Shown: one piece after another, positions 8,720 to 18,118 of the stretch
Position numbering within the stretch: position 1 is the stretch's first letter
Layout: every line of letters begins with the position of its first letter
Assembly: GCA_035550215.1 (NCBI GenBank)
Contig: DASZPM010000003.1
Span: 62,001 to 126,000, forward strand
Source of the DNA: JABDFW01 sp035550215
GTDB taxonomy: Bacteria; Bacteroidota; Bacteroidia; Chitinophagales; Chitinophagaceae
DNA length: 64,000 nt
Reading direction: 5' to 3'
The notes under the pieces: model-generated
What the model was told of the DNA's origin: nothing
Seen by the model: the letters and a program-made list of their open reading frames with translations, nothing else
Database searches by the model: none
Translations under genes and position numbers: made by a program

Positions 8720-9595
8720 ATGAAAATTGCGATTTACAGCAGGGGTTTAGGCGATGACATGAAAAGCGAACTTGAAATTTTATTGAGCGAGTTGCAAAAA
8801 CATGATGTAAGGATTGCGCTGTACGCCCCGCTTGCCGGGTATGGGCTGAGCCTGCAAAACAACACCAGTATAGATTTTTTTTCAGGACCGGCGGAACTTG
8901 ATAACAGCATTGATTTTTTGATTAGCCTGGGCGGAGATGGAACTATATTAGACACAGTATCGCTTGTACGGGATAAAAATATACCCGTATTAGGTATAAA
9001 TTTCGGCAGGCTCGGCTTTCTTGCAAGTATCAGTAAAGAAGAATTGGCTACTGCGGTAGATGCGCTTATCAACAGTACCTATGTAATAGGCAAAAGAACA
9101 CTGATACACGTTGACGCAGATCCGGCCCTTTTTGGCGAAGCGCCTTTTGGATTAAATGAGTTTGCCATACATAAACGCGACACGTCGCCGATGATAAAAA
9201 TTCATACTTATCTTAATGGTGAATTTTTAAATTCTTACTGGGCGGACGGGTTGATAATTGCCACCCCAACAGGCTCTACCGGCTATAATATGAGCTGTGG
9301 CGGCCCGATTGTGTTTCCTGAATCCTCCAGTTTTGTAATTACCCCGGTTGCACCGCATAACCTGAACGTCAGGTCAATTGTTGTGCCTGACAATAATATT
9401 ATTTCATTTGAGATTGAAGGCAGGACGGAGCAGTTTATTTGTGCGCTTGACGCCCGCAGGGAGATAGTTGATAAAACGGTGCAGCTTGCTGTAAGAAAAG
9501 AAAAGTTTAAAATGAACCTGCTGGTGTTAAATGAAAATAATTTTCTTTCCACCCTCCGTACCAAATTAACCTGGGGGCTGGACAAACGGAATTAA
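8720..9595 (+). CDS. nadK: NAD kinase
   Basis: Phosphorylates NAD to NADP. The 291-residue protein shows the signature GGDGT at 71-75, NEFAIHKRD near 150 and the TPTGSTGYNMSCGGPI nucleotide-binding loop near 185-200. Length and motifs are standard, and the ATG at 8720 is the first in frame. It lies downstream of a CBS gene and an Omp85-type gene, an arrangement common in Bacteroidota. Confidence 0.95.
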   Translation: MKIAIYSRGLGDDMKSELEILLSELQKHDVRIALYAPLAGYGLSLQNNTSIDFFSGPAELDNSIDFLISLGGDGTILDTVSLVRDKNIPVLGINFGRLGFLASISKEELATAVDALINSTYVIGKRTLIHVDADPALFGEAPFGLNEFAIHKRDTSPMIKIHTYLNGEFLNSYWADGLIIATPTGSTGYNMSCGGPIVFPESSSFVITPVAPHNLNVRSIVVPDNNIISFEIEGRTEQFICALDARREIVDKTVQLAVRKEKFKMNLLVLNENNFLSTLRTKLTWGLDKRN

Positions 9596-9679
9596 CAATT
9601 TTATATTGGCGGCAGTATATTCATTACAGCATTGCTATAGCTTGTTTTTTGTAACTTGTCTTGTCATAATACGCTTGTC

Positions 9680-10498
9680 ATGTTCCAAAAATTTTTGTTG
9701 GGATTTGAGAATATTCCTTCTTTTTACCGGGCGCTGATACTCGCCGGGGGATTAACCTTATTTTGGCTTGCTGAAAGTGCTTTGCCACTATTTACAGATA
9801 AATACAACAAGTGGAAACACGCCGGTGTTAATATTTTTTTTACAGTAACAACTATTGTAATAAATTTTGCTTTCGCCGTGCTTATTGTGTATTCCAGCAG
9901 GTGGAGCATCGCCCATTCATTTGGCGTACTTCAGTGGCTTAAATTACCTTTTTGGGTCGTGCTCGTAGTAGGGCTAATGGTACTGGACTTTATCGGCGCA
10001 TATTTAATTCATCTTATTCAGCATAAAGTAAAATGGATGTGGCGTTTCCACATGATACACCATGCTGATACACATGTTGATACTACAACCGCCAACAGGC
10101 ATCACCCGGTAGAGAGTGTTTTCAGGGCTGTTTTTACTTTACTGGCAGTGGTCATTTGCGGCTCACCTATGTGGCTTGTAATGTTGTATCAATCCCTGTC
10201 TGTTTTGTTATCACAATTCAACCATGCAAATATCAGGCTGCCCGGCTGGCTTGATAAGGCGCTAAGCTTTGTTATTGTTTCCCCTAACATGCACAAGGTG
10301 CATCATCATTTTAAACGCCCCGAAACAGATACCAATTACGGCAATATATTTCCCTTTTGGGACTGGATTTTCGGCACTTACAGCAGCACGCCTGCTAAAA
10401 ACATTCAATACGGGCTTGATATATTGGAAGGCAGAGACGACCTGGGTATAGGCCGGCAATTAAATTTACCCTTTGATAAAACAATTGGTAACAAATAA
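9680..10498 (+). CDS. Sterol desaturase / fatty acid hydroxylase family protein
   Basis: Integral membrane di-iron oxygenase of about 272 residues. Hydrophobic helices lie at about 17-32, 52-72 and 90-112, followed by the His boxes H111-x3-H115, H124-x2-HH128, HH at 141-142 and HKVHHHF near 220. Members hydroxylate or desaturate lipids; the substrate is unknown. I take the ATG at 9680 (MFQKFLL); the frame opens at a TTG at 9656 that offers no better context. Confidence 0.88.
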   Translation: MFQKFLLGFENIPSFYRALILAGGLTLFWLAESALPLFTDKYNKWKHAGVNIFFTVTTIVINFAFAVLIVYSSRWSIAHSFGVLQWLKLPFWVVLVVGLMVLDFIGAYLIHLIQHKVKWMWRFHMIHHADTHVDTTTANRHHPVESVFRAVFTLLAVVICGSPMWLVMLYQSLSVLLSQFNHANIRLPGWLDKALSFVIVSPNMHKVHHHFKRPETDTNYGNIFPFWDWIFGTYSSTPAKNIQYGLDILEGRDDLGIGRQLNLPFDKTIGNK

Positions 10499-10537
10499 AA
10501 TAAATGTGAATGATAACCGGATGAGTGCACATTTTTA

Positions 10538-13042
10538 CTACTGCCAACTTATTACAATTTCATCGGTGTTGTTGGTGAAATAAACTGTTTGCTGGGGTTT
10601 CATTACTTCTGCCTGTTGGCATGTTTTGTAATAATCTGCATCATAATAATCCTCTAAATATTCAAGACCGTTTAATATTTTTTCCCGGCAACTTTCAAGG
10701 GTCGTTTGTGTATTGTTTCCAGTTACATTTTGTATTTCTTCAAAGCCGTGCAGCACAAGCTGGATAATCTTAAATTGTGATGGATAACTGCCCTGTTGCG
10801 CAGACAATGTTATTTGTTTAACAGCAGGATTAAAACGGATGATTCTTTTGCAATAATTGCCTTTTTTATAATCAAATGTATTGCCGTCATCTTCGTAATA
10901 AGTAAAGGCGCCGGCGTTAGTGCCGTTATAAACGTGCAGGTAAAGTGTGTCAGACGGTTTTTGTTTGGTTGATTGGATTGATGATTGCATCGGTATAACA
11001 GAAGATGCCTTTACAAACACCGGTATCTTCCAGGATGACAACTCCTGTAAAACTTCCCTGTTGCCCTCTATTCTTTCATCTGTGTACATGTCATACCAGG
11101 TATCGTTTGGCAGGAAGAACTTTTTGTATTTTTCTGCCGGCGTTACAGGTACAACAAGCAGCGCATCGCCGAATGTAAATTCATACTGGTAGTTTGGGTC
11201 ATAAACCCTGTTATCGTAGGGATATTGTATGCAAAGGCTGCGCACAATTGGCATACCCGTTTGAGACGCTTCATAAAAAGCAGCATATATATAAGGCAAC
11301 AACCTGTACCGGAACTGTATATTGGTTTTACTTATCGCTTCAGTCTCTTCGCCGTAGGCCCATGGCTCATTCGCGGCACCAAAAAACTCCCTGTGGTTAC
11401 GTAAAAATGGCGAAAAAATTCCCACTTGTATCCATCTCCTGAACAAATCCTTGTTCCCGTCACCTATATACCCACCCAAATCAGGCCCAACAAATGGGAT
11501 GCCTGATAATCCAAGTTGGTTGTTTAGCAGTACACCGCTTAACAGGCCTTCATTGGTAGCCATATTATCCCCGCTCCATACTGCCGAATACCGCTGCACG
11601 CCGGCAAAAAATGAACGGGTAAGTATAAAAGGCCTTCTTCCTTCCCCGTATTTTAAAGCCGATTCAAAACTGCTGCGCGCCATCTGCATACCGTACACAT
11701 TTTTGGCCTCCAAAGCACCTGTTTTATGACCGTCAAAACCAAACACAACATTTGGTGGCAAATAACTGCCGCTAACTGCAGGCTCGTTCATGTCGTTCCA
11801 GTAACCATGAATACCATTATCCGGCAGAAACTTCATTTTATTTATCCACCATTTTCTTCCTTCCGCAAGTGTAAAATCAACAAAACGGTTTCGGCTGGGT
11901 GGAATATCTGAAATAAAATAACTTCCATCACTGTATTTCAGCAACACATCATTTTTGGCTGCATCAAGGCTGGCAGTATATGTGGTGTCAATCTTAATAC
12001 CCGGGTTTACTGAAGCCGTCACTTCAATACCCATGTTTTTTAACTCGGCAGTCATACCAGCCATATCGGGAAACCGGTTGGTATTAATCCTGAAGGGCTC
12101 GTACTCATGCAGGTAATCCGCATCCAGCACCATGCAATCCAGCGGTATGCCTTTACTCCTGAACATTCTCGCTATATCCAGCACCTTGCTTTGCGGGTAG
12201 TAGCTGCAGCGCGACTGGTGGTAACCAATACTCCACAATGGCGGCAACGGCATGTGGCCGGTAAGTGCGGTATAATGCTGCAATATTTTTGCGGGGGTGC
12301 TATCATAAATAAAAAAATAATCAGCATCCCCTCCTTCGGCATTAATAGAATAATAATATGGGGTGCTCAACCCAAAATTGAAAAATGTTTTGTAAGTATT
12401 GTGAAAGAAGAGGCCATATACTTTTTGATGATGGATGCCCATAAAAAAAGGTACACTGCCATACATACTTACCCGGGTGTCTCCATAACGGTAGTTGTCC
12501 GTATTATCGAGTGTAAAGCCCTGCCCGCGTTTATCAAGATTGCCCAGTACTTCTCCCAGCCCTACAAATCTTTCACCATCCTGCAGTTTTTTATAAACAC
12601 TTACCTTATCCCCGGTAAACGATGTGCCAAAGCCCTGGCCGGGCACATCGCTGTTAATAATATTGCCTGCTTTGTCTTTAAAGGTAAACAACAATTCAGG
12701 CGCTGTTTCTATATCTGCAGTTATGGCGGTTGTAGAGAGCGTTATATTTTCGCCGTGCACCTGTATCTCCACATTTGCATGTATGGGGATGGCAGTATCT
12801 TCCAGCGCATACGAAAAATTTGAGAAGGCCGCATGGCGGGATACCCTTACGCGGATAATATTGTCATTATACACATGCACATCAAAAATGGCGTTTGCCG
12901 TTTTGCCTGAGATGCCACCGGGTATTTTATTGAAAGATACTGCCCTGCCCACGCTTTGCACCTGGGCAAAAATTATAAGGGGCATCCCAAAAAACACAGC
13001 TAAAAGGCAACCGCCTTTTTTTATGAAGGTAAAAGTGTGCAT
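10538..13042 (-). CDS. GH31 family alpha-glucosidase
   Basis: Secreted glycoside hydrolase of 834 residues. It has a signal peptide (about 1-27, ending IIFAQ), an N-terminal beta-sandwich, the GH31 barrel (about 260-610) with nucleophile Asp417 in GYWNDMNEP and the acid/base Asp492 in WSGDN, then C-terminal beta domains. GH31 enzymes cleave alpha-linked glucose or xylose from non-reducing ends. Only 12 bp separate it from the upstream GH144-type gene, so the two are probably one transcript. That is odd, since GH144 acts on beta-1,2 links. Exact specificity cannot be read from the sequence. Confidence 0.93.
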   Translation of the reverse strand: MHTFTFIKKGGCLLAVFFGMPLIIFAQVQSVGRAVSFNKIPGGISGKTANAIFDVHVYNDNIIRVRVSRHAAFSNFSYALEDTAIPIHANVEIQVHGENITLSTTAITADIETAPELLFTFKDKAGNIINSDVPGQGFGTSFTGDKVSVYKKLQDGERFVGLGEVLGNLDKRGQGFTLDNTDNYRYGDTRVSMYGSVPFFMGIHHQKVYGLFFHNTYKTFFNFGLSTPYYYSINAEGGDADYFFIYDSTPAKILQHYTALTGHMPLPPLWSIGYHQSRCSYYPQSKVLDIARMFRSKGIPLDCMVLDADYLHEYEPFRINTNRFPDMAGMTAELKNMGIEVTASVNPGIKIDTTYTASLDAAKNDVLLKYSDGSYFISDIPPSRNRFVDFTLAEGRKWWINKMKFLPDNGIHGYWNDMNEPAVSGSYLPPNVVFGFDGHKTGALEAKNVYGMQMARSSFESALKYGEGRRPFILTRSFFAGVQRYSAVWSGDNMATNEGLLSGVLLNNQLGLSGIPFVGPDLGGYIGDGNKDLFRRWIQVGIFSPFLRNHREFFGAANEPWAYGEETEAISKTNIQFRYRLLPYIYAAFYEASQTGMPIVRSLCIQYPYDNRVYDPNYQYEFTFGDALLVVPVTPAEKYKKFFLPNDTWYDMYTDERIEGNREVLQELSSWKIPVFVKASSVIPMQSSIQSTKQKPSDTLYLHVYNGTNAGAFTYYEDDGNTFDYKKGNYCKRIIRFNPAVKQITLSAQQGSYPSQFKIIQLVLHGFEEIQNVTGNNTQTTLESCREKILNGLEYLEDYYDADYYKTCQQAEVMKPQQTVYFTNNTDEIVISWQ

Positions 13043-13054
13043 GAATTGAGGTGA

Positions 13055-14371
13055 TTATTTATACTGAAATCCCAGCTTTTTTAACCCCTGCTGAATTTCG
13101 GGGTTACTCATAAATAATTTCCATAGCAAACCCGTACGGTAATTTTCAATCATTACCACTTCCGGTCCCTGGTCAATGGCGAGATAAGATGTTGCATACC
13201 AGTTTTTAGTTTCGTTAAAAGCATCTACAAAACCATACGGCCCCCAGATTTTATCTCCCAAATCATAGTAAAAATGTTTTATCGCTTTCATTGAATATTC
13301 GGGTGTGTACACGATGGATGATATTGCCGCCGTTGGTGATATTGTGCCGAAATCGTTTGTGGGGCTGTGGGCATTATAGCCATCGTAGGTGTCGCTGGCT
13401 GTCAGGCCCCAGCAATCTTCGCCATAGCCTTTAAAGTGTTTTGGATTGTCAACACAATACTTATAGTTAATAAGTGTGTGAGCATAATTTTGCTGCCAGT
13501 AATCTGCGTATTCATCTTTTAAATTATGCGGGTTTAACCCGAGAAAAGAATAGTGCGCAAAAAATAGGGGGCCGCCATAATCAAAGCCCAGGGGAAGTGT
13601 TACCCCGTAAAATTGTTTACCATTTCTAAAATGGTCGCTTACCGCCCAGCAATGGTGGTAAACAGTTGCATTAATTGAATAATCAGGGGATGAAGCCGCG
13701 AGAATATAGGTAATAAGTGTTTCGTTCCAGCCACGCAGTTCAAAGTTCATACTCCAGTCATTGTTTGGGCTCCAGTGCCAGTACAGCAGGTCTAAGCCGC
13801 CGCGTGTATGCCAGCTCCACTCCACCTCGTTCCATAACCCGGTAATGCGGTTATGCAATTCTTCCTCCACCGGGGTGTGGCGGGTAAAGTATTGCCTTGC
13901 ACAAAGAAGTCCCTCAAATAAATAAGATGTTTCTACAAGGTCAGCGCCATCATCTTTCCTGCTGAATGGTATAGTTTTACCTGTTGCCCCATTCATCCAA
14001 TGCGGAAACACGCCGTGGTAGGAGTCAGCTTTGGATAAAAACCGCACCATCTTCAGCAGCCGTGCGGCAACTGAGTCGCGTGGCACCCACTTGCGTTCTG
14101 CCGCAACAATCATTGCCATTACGCCAAAACCTGTACCGCCTGTAGTTACAACTTCATCGCCATAATCGTAGGCTACGTTACTGCGTTCACGCGCCATGCC
14201 GCTTACCGGGTGGCCAAAATCCCAAAAATAGCGGAAGGTTTGTTTCTCTACCAAATCAAGCAGGGCTGAATCTGATAAATTCTTTGGCCTGTCCGCAGCA
14301 TTAAAGGTTTGACAAAACGAGCGGGTAGACAGTACAATGCAAATAATGGCAAGCGCGTATTTCTTCATCAC
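13055..14371 (-). CDS. GH144-type (PF10091 'glycoamylase') glucanase
   Basis: Exported protein of 438 residues with a signal peptide (about 1-20, ending RSFCQ) and the (alpha/alpha)6-barrel signature of PF10091: KQTFRYFWDFGHPVSGMARER near the N-terminus, GGTGFGVMA, SYHGVFPHWMNGATGK, DDGADLVETSYL and WYATSYLAIDQGPEVVMIENY near the C-terminus. Characterised Chitinophaga and Parabacteroides members are endo-beta-1,2-glucanases or sophorose-releasing enzymes (GH144). A paralogue lies at 23618-25036. It is first in a two-gene unit with GH31, behind a perfect TATATTTG promoter box. Family sure, exact product inferred. Confidence 0.85.
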   Translation of the reverse strand: MMKKYALAIICIVLSTRSFCQTFNAADRPKNLSDSALLDLVEKQTFRYFWDFGHPVSGMARERSNVAYDYGDEVVTTGGTGFGVMAMIVAAERKWVPRDSVAARLLKMVRFLSKADSYHGVFPHWMNGATGKTIPFSRKDDGADLVETSYLFEGLLCARQYFTRHTPVEEELHNRITGLWNEVEWSWHTRGGLDLLYWHWSPNNDWSMNFELRGWNETLITYILAASSPDYSINATVYHHCWAVSDHFRNGKQFYGVTLPLGFDYGGPLFFAHYSFLGLNPHNLKDEYADYWQQNYAHTLINYKYCVDNPKHFKGYGEDCWGLTASDTYDGYNAHSPTNDFGTISPTAAISSIVYTPEYSMKAIKHFYYDLGDKIWGPYGFVDAFNETKNWYATSYLAIDQGPEVVMIENYRTGLLWKLFMSNPEIQQGLKKLGFQYK

Positions 14372-14387
14372 ACAAAATTTAGTGCTT

Positions 14388-14395
14388 CAAATATA
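14388..14395 (-). promoter_or_regulatory. -7 box for the GH144-GH31 unit
   Basis: Read on the minus strand this is TATATTTG, a perfect TAnnTTTG box, 16 bases before the ATG at 14371. No convincing -33 TTG is seen. Confidence 0.55.
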
Positions 14396-14540
14396 CTTAG
14401 GCTTTTAAACAGTTTCACTTTTGCCTTTAAGAGGCTTTTATCCGCCAATCATAATAGTTAAATGTGCCACTCACCCAAAATATTTGCCGTTTAAAATGAT
14501 TTGCCTTGCAAAGGCCGGAAACTTAGCCTTATTTAGATGT

Positions 14541-14554
14541 ACGAAATATTTCGT
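14541..14554. promoter_or_regulatory. 14-bp perfect palindrome, possible operator
   Basis: ACGAAATATTTCGT is self-complementary over 14 bp and lies 27 bp before the ATG of the DUF2807 gene, where a repressor could block transcription. No regulator gene is adjacent. The divergent GH144 promoter is about 150 bp away. Confidence 0.4.
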
Positions 14555-14581
14555 TAATAATAACTGACTAATAATCTTATC

Positions 14582-15316
14582 ATGAAAAAAATATCTTTTT
14601 TATTAGCATTGTCATTGGGTTGTGCGCTAACCTTAATGGCGCAGGATGGCGAGTACCTTAAGCCCAGCGGAAATGTAATAACACGCGATGTTGCAGTTAA
14701 GCCATTTTCTGCCATAAAGGCAAGCGGGCTGTACGACCTTATTTTAACCCAGGGCAGCAACGAGGGCGTAAAGGTTGAGACTGACGATAACATGCAAAGC
14801 CTTATTGTTGTTAGCAATGATGGTAATGCACTTGTGATTGATGAGCCTAAACTGCGTGATCATTCTGTACATTTCGGGAGCGCGGATAACGAACATACAA
14901 AAAGGCAGCATTTTAAAGTGTATGTAACGTTTAAGAATATAAGCAGCCTTGATTTGCAAACCATCGGTAACATACACGCTGATGCCGCGCTTAGTTTTGA
15001 TGCCCTGCAAATAAATGATAAATCGGTTGGCAATATTAACTTGTCTCTTACCGCTAAAAAACTTACCGTAACAAATAAGGGCGTGGGAAGCGTTACGCTC
15101 AGCGGCAAAGTGGATGATGCGGTTATTACAAATTCAGGTGTTGGTTCTTTTAACGGGCAAGACCTTGTAGTGCAAACAATGCATATTAATAATACAGGCG
15201 TTGGCCATGCCGAGGTGAATGTTGTGAAAGACCTTATGGTAAAAGACTCATTTTTAGGGAAAGTAAATAATAGCGGCCCTGCCAAAACACATAAAATGGA
15301 GGGCGTACAAATATAA
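14582..15316 (+). CDS. DUF2807 (head GIN domain) exported protein
   Basis: Exported protein of 244 residues with a signal peptide (1-20, ending ALTLMAQ). A right-handed beta-helix-like DUF2807 domain fills the rest: FSAIKASGLYDLILTQGS, then repeating short strands rich in Asn, Gly and Val such as VTNKGVGSVTLSG and INNTGVGHAEV. The family is common in Bacteroidota, often close to stress or PadR-type regulators; function is unknown. A 14-bp palindrome sits in its upstream region. Confidence 0.85.
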   Translation: MKKISFLLALSLGCALTLMAQDGEYLKPSGNVITRDVAVKPFSAIKASGLYDLILTQGSNEGVKVETDDNMQSLIVVSNDGNALVIDEPKLRDHSVHFGSADNEHTKRQHFKVYVTFKNISSLDLQTIGNIHADAALSFDALQINDKSVGNINLSLTAKKLTVTNKGVGSVTLSGKVDDAVITNSGVGSFNGQDLVVQTMHINNTGVGHAEVNVVKDLMVKDSFLGKVNNSGPAKTHKMEGVQI

Positions 15317-15340
15317 AAATGCTCTGTTGTTGGCGTTTTT

Positions 15341-15374
15341 AAACCATTGCGTTGTAAGCTGCAATGGTTTTTTT
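15341..15374 (+). terminator. Terminator after the DUF2807 gene
   Basis: AAACCATTGC (15341-15350) pairs perfectly with GCAATGGTTT (15361-15370) around a 10-nt loop, followed by further Ts. It serves the plus-strand gene. Confidence 0.8.
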
Positions 15375-15399
15375 ATTAAAAAAAGCCCCTGCTGGGGCT
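15374..15399 (-). terminator. Terminator after the universal stress gene
   Basis: AGCCCC (15384-15389) and GGGGCT (15394-15399) form a 6-bp stem with a 4-nt loop. Read on the minus strand it is followed by a run of seven Ts, so it serves the convergent usp-like gene. Confidence 0.75.
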
Positions 15400-15428
15400 G
15401 CTTATAAAATGTTTTGCATTTATTTATT

Positions 15429-16223
15429 TCAGGCTTTTTCTTCATGTACCACTAAAACAGGCACATTGCCTTTGTAAGTCATATTTTTAGTTTGGCTGGG
15501 TTTAAACAGGCGCTCAATTAACGGGTGGTCGCGCTGTATGCTGATAATAAGGTCAATGCTTTTTTCTTCCGCAAAAAGATGCAGGCCTTCTTCAACATCA
15601 AAAAACCGCAGGAAATAAAACTCGGGATTAAATTCTTCAAAATGCGCCATCAACGCCTTTTTCTCCTTCTCATGGTGCTCAGTAAGAGCTATATAATGGT
15701 CGCTGTTTACATTTACAATATGCAGTGAAGGGTTAAAAGTAGCGAGGAATTTTTTAATGCTTTCTGCGGGAGTGCTATAATAAGTGTTCTGCAGGTCTGA
15801 AGCCAGCATAACGTTATTGAGACCTTTGTATTCTGCTGTTTCCTGCACAATCAATACAGGGCAGGCGCCTGTACCGGCCATTTTTAAAGCATTGGAGCTA
15901 ACAAATTTTTGTGCCAGTTCGCTGCGTGGTGTAATGCCCATAACAACAAGGTCTGCCTGTTCGCTTTTAACTAAAATTTCCAGGTGCTCAACAAAGCCGT
16001 GCCCTAACACACATTTTCCGTCAACGGATAAATCGGTGCCTGCAGATAGTTGTTTGCATAATTCATCAATCTTATCAGGCGCGTCTGCTGCGTCGCTTTC
16101 ACTTTCGGAAAGATGATACAACATAATTTTTACACCGGGGTAGCCGCTGCACAGTGCTGCTGCATACCTGGCTGCATTTAATGATGTTTCTGAAAAATCT
16201 ACAGGTACAATTACTTTGTTCAT
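15429..16223 (-). CDS. Universal stress protein (UspA family)
   Basis: Cytoplasmic protein of 264 residues. The first half is a clear Usp domain (MNKVIVPVDFSETSLNAARYA, DLVVMGITPRSEL near 95, ACPVLIV near 140). The second half (about 150-264) is a weaker second copy ending NVPVLVVHEEKA. The ATP-binding G-x2-G-x9-G pattern is not clearly intact. Such tandem proteins respond to starvation, oxygen or redox stress. It stands alone on the minus strand between convergent terminators and the sulfatase-modifying-like gene. Confidence 0.88.
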   Translation of the reverse strand: MNKVIVPVDFSETSLNAARYAAALCSGYPGVKIMLYHLSESESDAADAPDKIDELCKQLSAGTDLSVDGKCVLGHGFVEHLEILVKSEQADLVVMGITPRSELAQKFVSSNALKMAGTGACPVLIVQETAEYKGLNNVMLASDLQNTYYSTPAESIKKFLATFNPSLHIVNVNSDHYIALTEHHEKEKKALMAHFEEFNPEFYFLRFFDVEEGLHLFAEEKSIDLIISIQRDHPLIERLFKPSQTKNMTYKGNVPVLVVHEEKA

Positions 16224-16318
16224 AACAGGTGATGGTTTGTGTTGGGGTGAAGATAAGGCAATGTTGTAAAATGGACAATAAGCGGCGCTTAAAAATTAAA
16301 CGCAGATAGCCGTATGGA

Positions 16319-17479
16319 TTATTTTACACACCTAAAACCGATGTGGTTTGAACCTGAACTTACTTCACCTTTTCCTCGGGTGCCAACCATATAACGTGTG
16401 CAGTATTGGTCGGTACACAGAAAAGACCCACCCCGCTGTACTTTTTTTTGAGATATTGGTTCATCCGGGTCATAAGAACTGGTAGGGCCCTGGGGGTTTT
16501 TAGTTAATTTATTTTTAGCAAGCTGGGCATAATAATCCGGCCTGTACCAATCACTGCACCATTCCCAAACGTTACCCGCAATATCATACAGGCCATATTT
16601 GCTGGCGGGGTAACTTTTAACCGGTGCAATGCCAGCATAGCCATCGGCGCCAACATCATCGTTAGGAAAGCTGCCTTCAAAAATATTGGCCATCCATTTG
16701 CCATTTGGCCTTAACTGGTTGCCCCATGGGTACAACTCACCTGCCTGCCCACTCCTCGCAGCAAATTCCCATTCTGCTTCGGTAGGCAATCTTTTGTCTG
16801 CCCATTTTGCGTAAGCGGCAGCATCTTCCCAACTCACCTGTACTACGGGATAATTATCTTTTCCTGCAATGGAACTTTTCGGTCCATCGGGATGCCGCCA
16901 GTCAGCGCCCCCCACATACTTCCACCATAATAAGTAATTATTGAGCGGAACAGGCTGCCCGGGTGGCGTAAACACTGCTGAACCTGCAACAAGCTGCTGT
17001 GGAGGGACTCCGGGAAAATCGGCAGGGTCAGGTTTACGTTCTTCTGTAGTAATATACCCTGTGGCTTCAACAAATTTTGCAAATTGGGCATTGGTAACTT
17101 CGGTAGCATCCATGTAAAAACCATCAACATACACCCTGTGCACAGGCCTGGCATCATTCATAGCCAGGTTGCCACCTGAATCAAGCCCTACCGGGTTAAT
17201 GCTGCCCATACTAAATTCCCCGCCCGGTATCCAAACCATTCCGTCCGGCGGCGCCCCCGCCGCTTTACCAACGTTTACAAAAGATGGCTTAAAGTCTTGT
17301 CCACCCTGTTGCATGTATAAAACGCTGTCATTAGGTGTTAGACCAATACTTGTACAGCTTATTGCGTTGGTGGCTTTAGACTGCAGCAGGTTTTGCTGCG
17401 TGCCTTCGTCTACATTTCCGCAAGCGGTAAAAAAAATAGCTGTCGCCGCTATTAATATCTTTTTATAAAAATTATTCAT
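16319..17479 (-). CDS. Formylglycine-generating-enzyme (SUMF1) family lipoprotein
   Basis: Predicted periplasmic lipoprotein of 386 residues, with lipobox FFTAC and lipidated Cys20. The FGE-sulfatase domain spans about 75-386: MVWIPGGEFSMGS, RLPTEAEWEFAARSG, AGNVWEWCSDWY and GGSFLCTDQYCTRY near the end. The last motif keeps both cysteines (355 and 360) at the spacing of the catalytic pair of true formylglycine-generating enzymes, unlike many SUMF1-fold proteins of other function. No sulfatase gene is in the window. The start is the ATG at 17479; an upstream TTG adds two residues. Confidence 0.85.
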   Translation of the reverse strand: MNNFYKKILIAATAIFFTACGNVDEGTQQNLLQSKATNAISCTSIGLTPNDSVLYMQQGGQDFKPSFVNVGKAAGAPPDGMVWIPGGEFSMGSINPVGLDSGGNLAMNDARPVHRVYVDGFYMDATEVTNAQFAKFVEATGYITTEERKPDPADFPGVPPQQLVAGSAVFTPPGQPVPLNNYLLWWKYVGGADWRHPDGPKSSIAGKDNYPVVQVSWEDAAAYAKWADKRLPTEAEWEFAARSGQAGELYPWGNQLRPNGKWMANIFEGSFPNDDVGADGYAGIAPVKSYPASKYGLYDIAGNVWEWCSDWYRPDYYAQLAKNKLTKNPQGPTSSYDPDEPISQKKVQRGGSFLCTDQYCTRYMVGTRGKGEVSSGSNHIGFRCVK

Positions 17480-17527
17480 CAGCAAAAAAAACTATTTCAC
17501 CTATAGCAAATTATTATAACATGTTTA

Positions 17528-17905
17528 TCAGCCCTTATTTTTTTGGCCGATAGTCAGTAGCCTTTTCACCCGTATATTAAACTCGGCGGGATTAAAAGGT
17601 TTTGACAGAAAATCATTTGCGCCCATAGAAAAGGCCTCAAGTACTGTAGCTTCCTCATCCAGCGCTGATAAAACCAAAATAGGTACTTTTTCATCTTTTT
17701 CCGACCGTATTATGCCAATTAGCTCGAGGCCTGATGTGTACGGCATCAATATATCAGTAATAATCAGGTCAGGCTTAAAGTTGTCCAATGCCTGTAATGC
17801 CTCCCTGCCGTCATTGGTGCCCAACACAACATATTCATCTTTTTTAAGCTGTTCTTTAATGGTTTCAAGCATTATAGGATCGTCTTCTGCAATTAGGATT
17901 TTCAT
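17528..17905 (-). CDS. Single-domain response regulator
   Basis: CheY-like receiver protein of 125 residues with no output domain. The phosphorylation site is complete: acidic pocket E7-D8-D9, phospho-acceptor Asp51 in ITDILMP, Ser80 and Lys102 in SKPF. It would pass a signal by protein contact or phosphorelay. No histidine kinase is adjacent, so its partner is unknown. The FGE-like lipoprotein gene lies 48 bp downstream on the same strand. Confidence 0.92.
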   Translation of the reverse strand: MKILIAEDDPIMLETIKEQLKKDEYVVLGTNDGREALQALDNFKPDLIITDILMPYTSGLELIGIIRSEKDEKVPILVLSALDEEATVLEAFSMGANDFLSKPFNPAEFNIRVKRLLTIGQKNKG

Positions 17906-18076
17906 GGATATTGTATTTGCAAGGGTTAAAGAGAATTACAAAATGTAAACGTACAATTACTGTAATATAACAAAAATCATTGATAAAATTACTAAACTGC
18001 TGTAATTGTTTTTGAATAATGTAAGCCAGTATACTGTTTTGGCTTATTTTTAACCAGTAGCTTACCGGCATTCATT

Positions 18077-18084
18077 TATTTTTG
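18077..18084 (+). promoter_or_regulatory. -7 box of the outer-membrane protein gene
   Basis: TATTTTTG matches TAnnTTTG perfectly and lies 34 bp before the ATG at 18119. Confidence 0.45.
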
Positions 18085-18118
18085 TTGCCCGTGTTCCGGC
18101 TTTTAAAATAACTGCATA

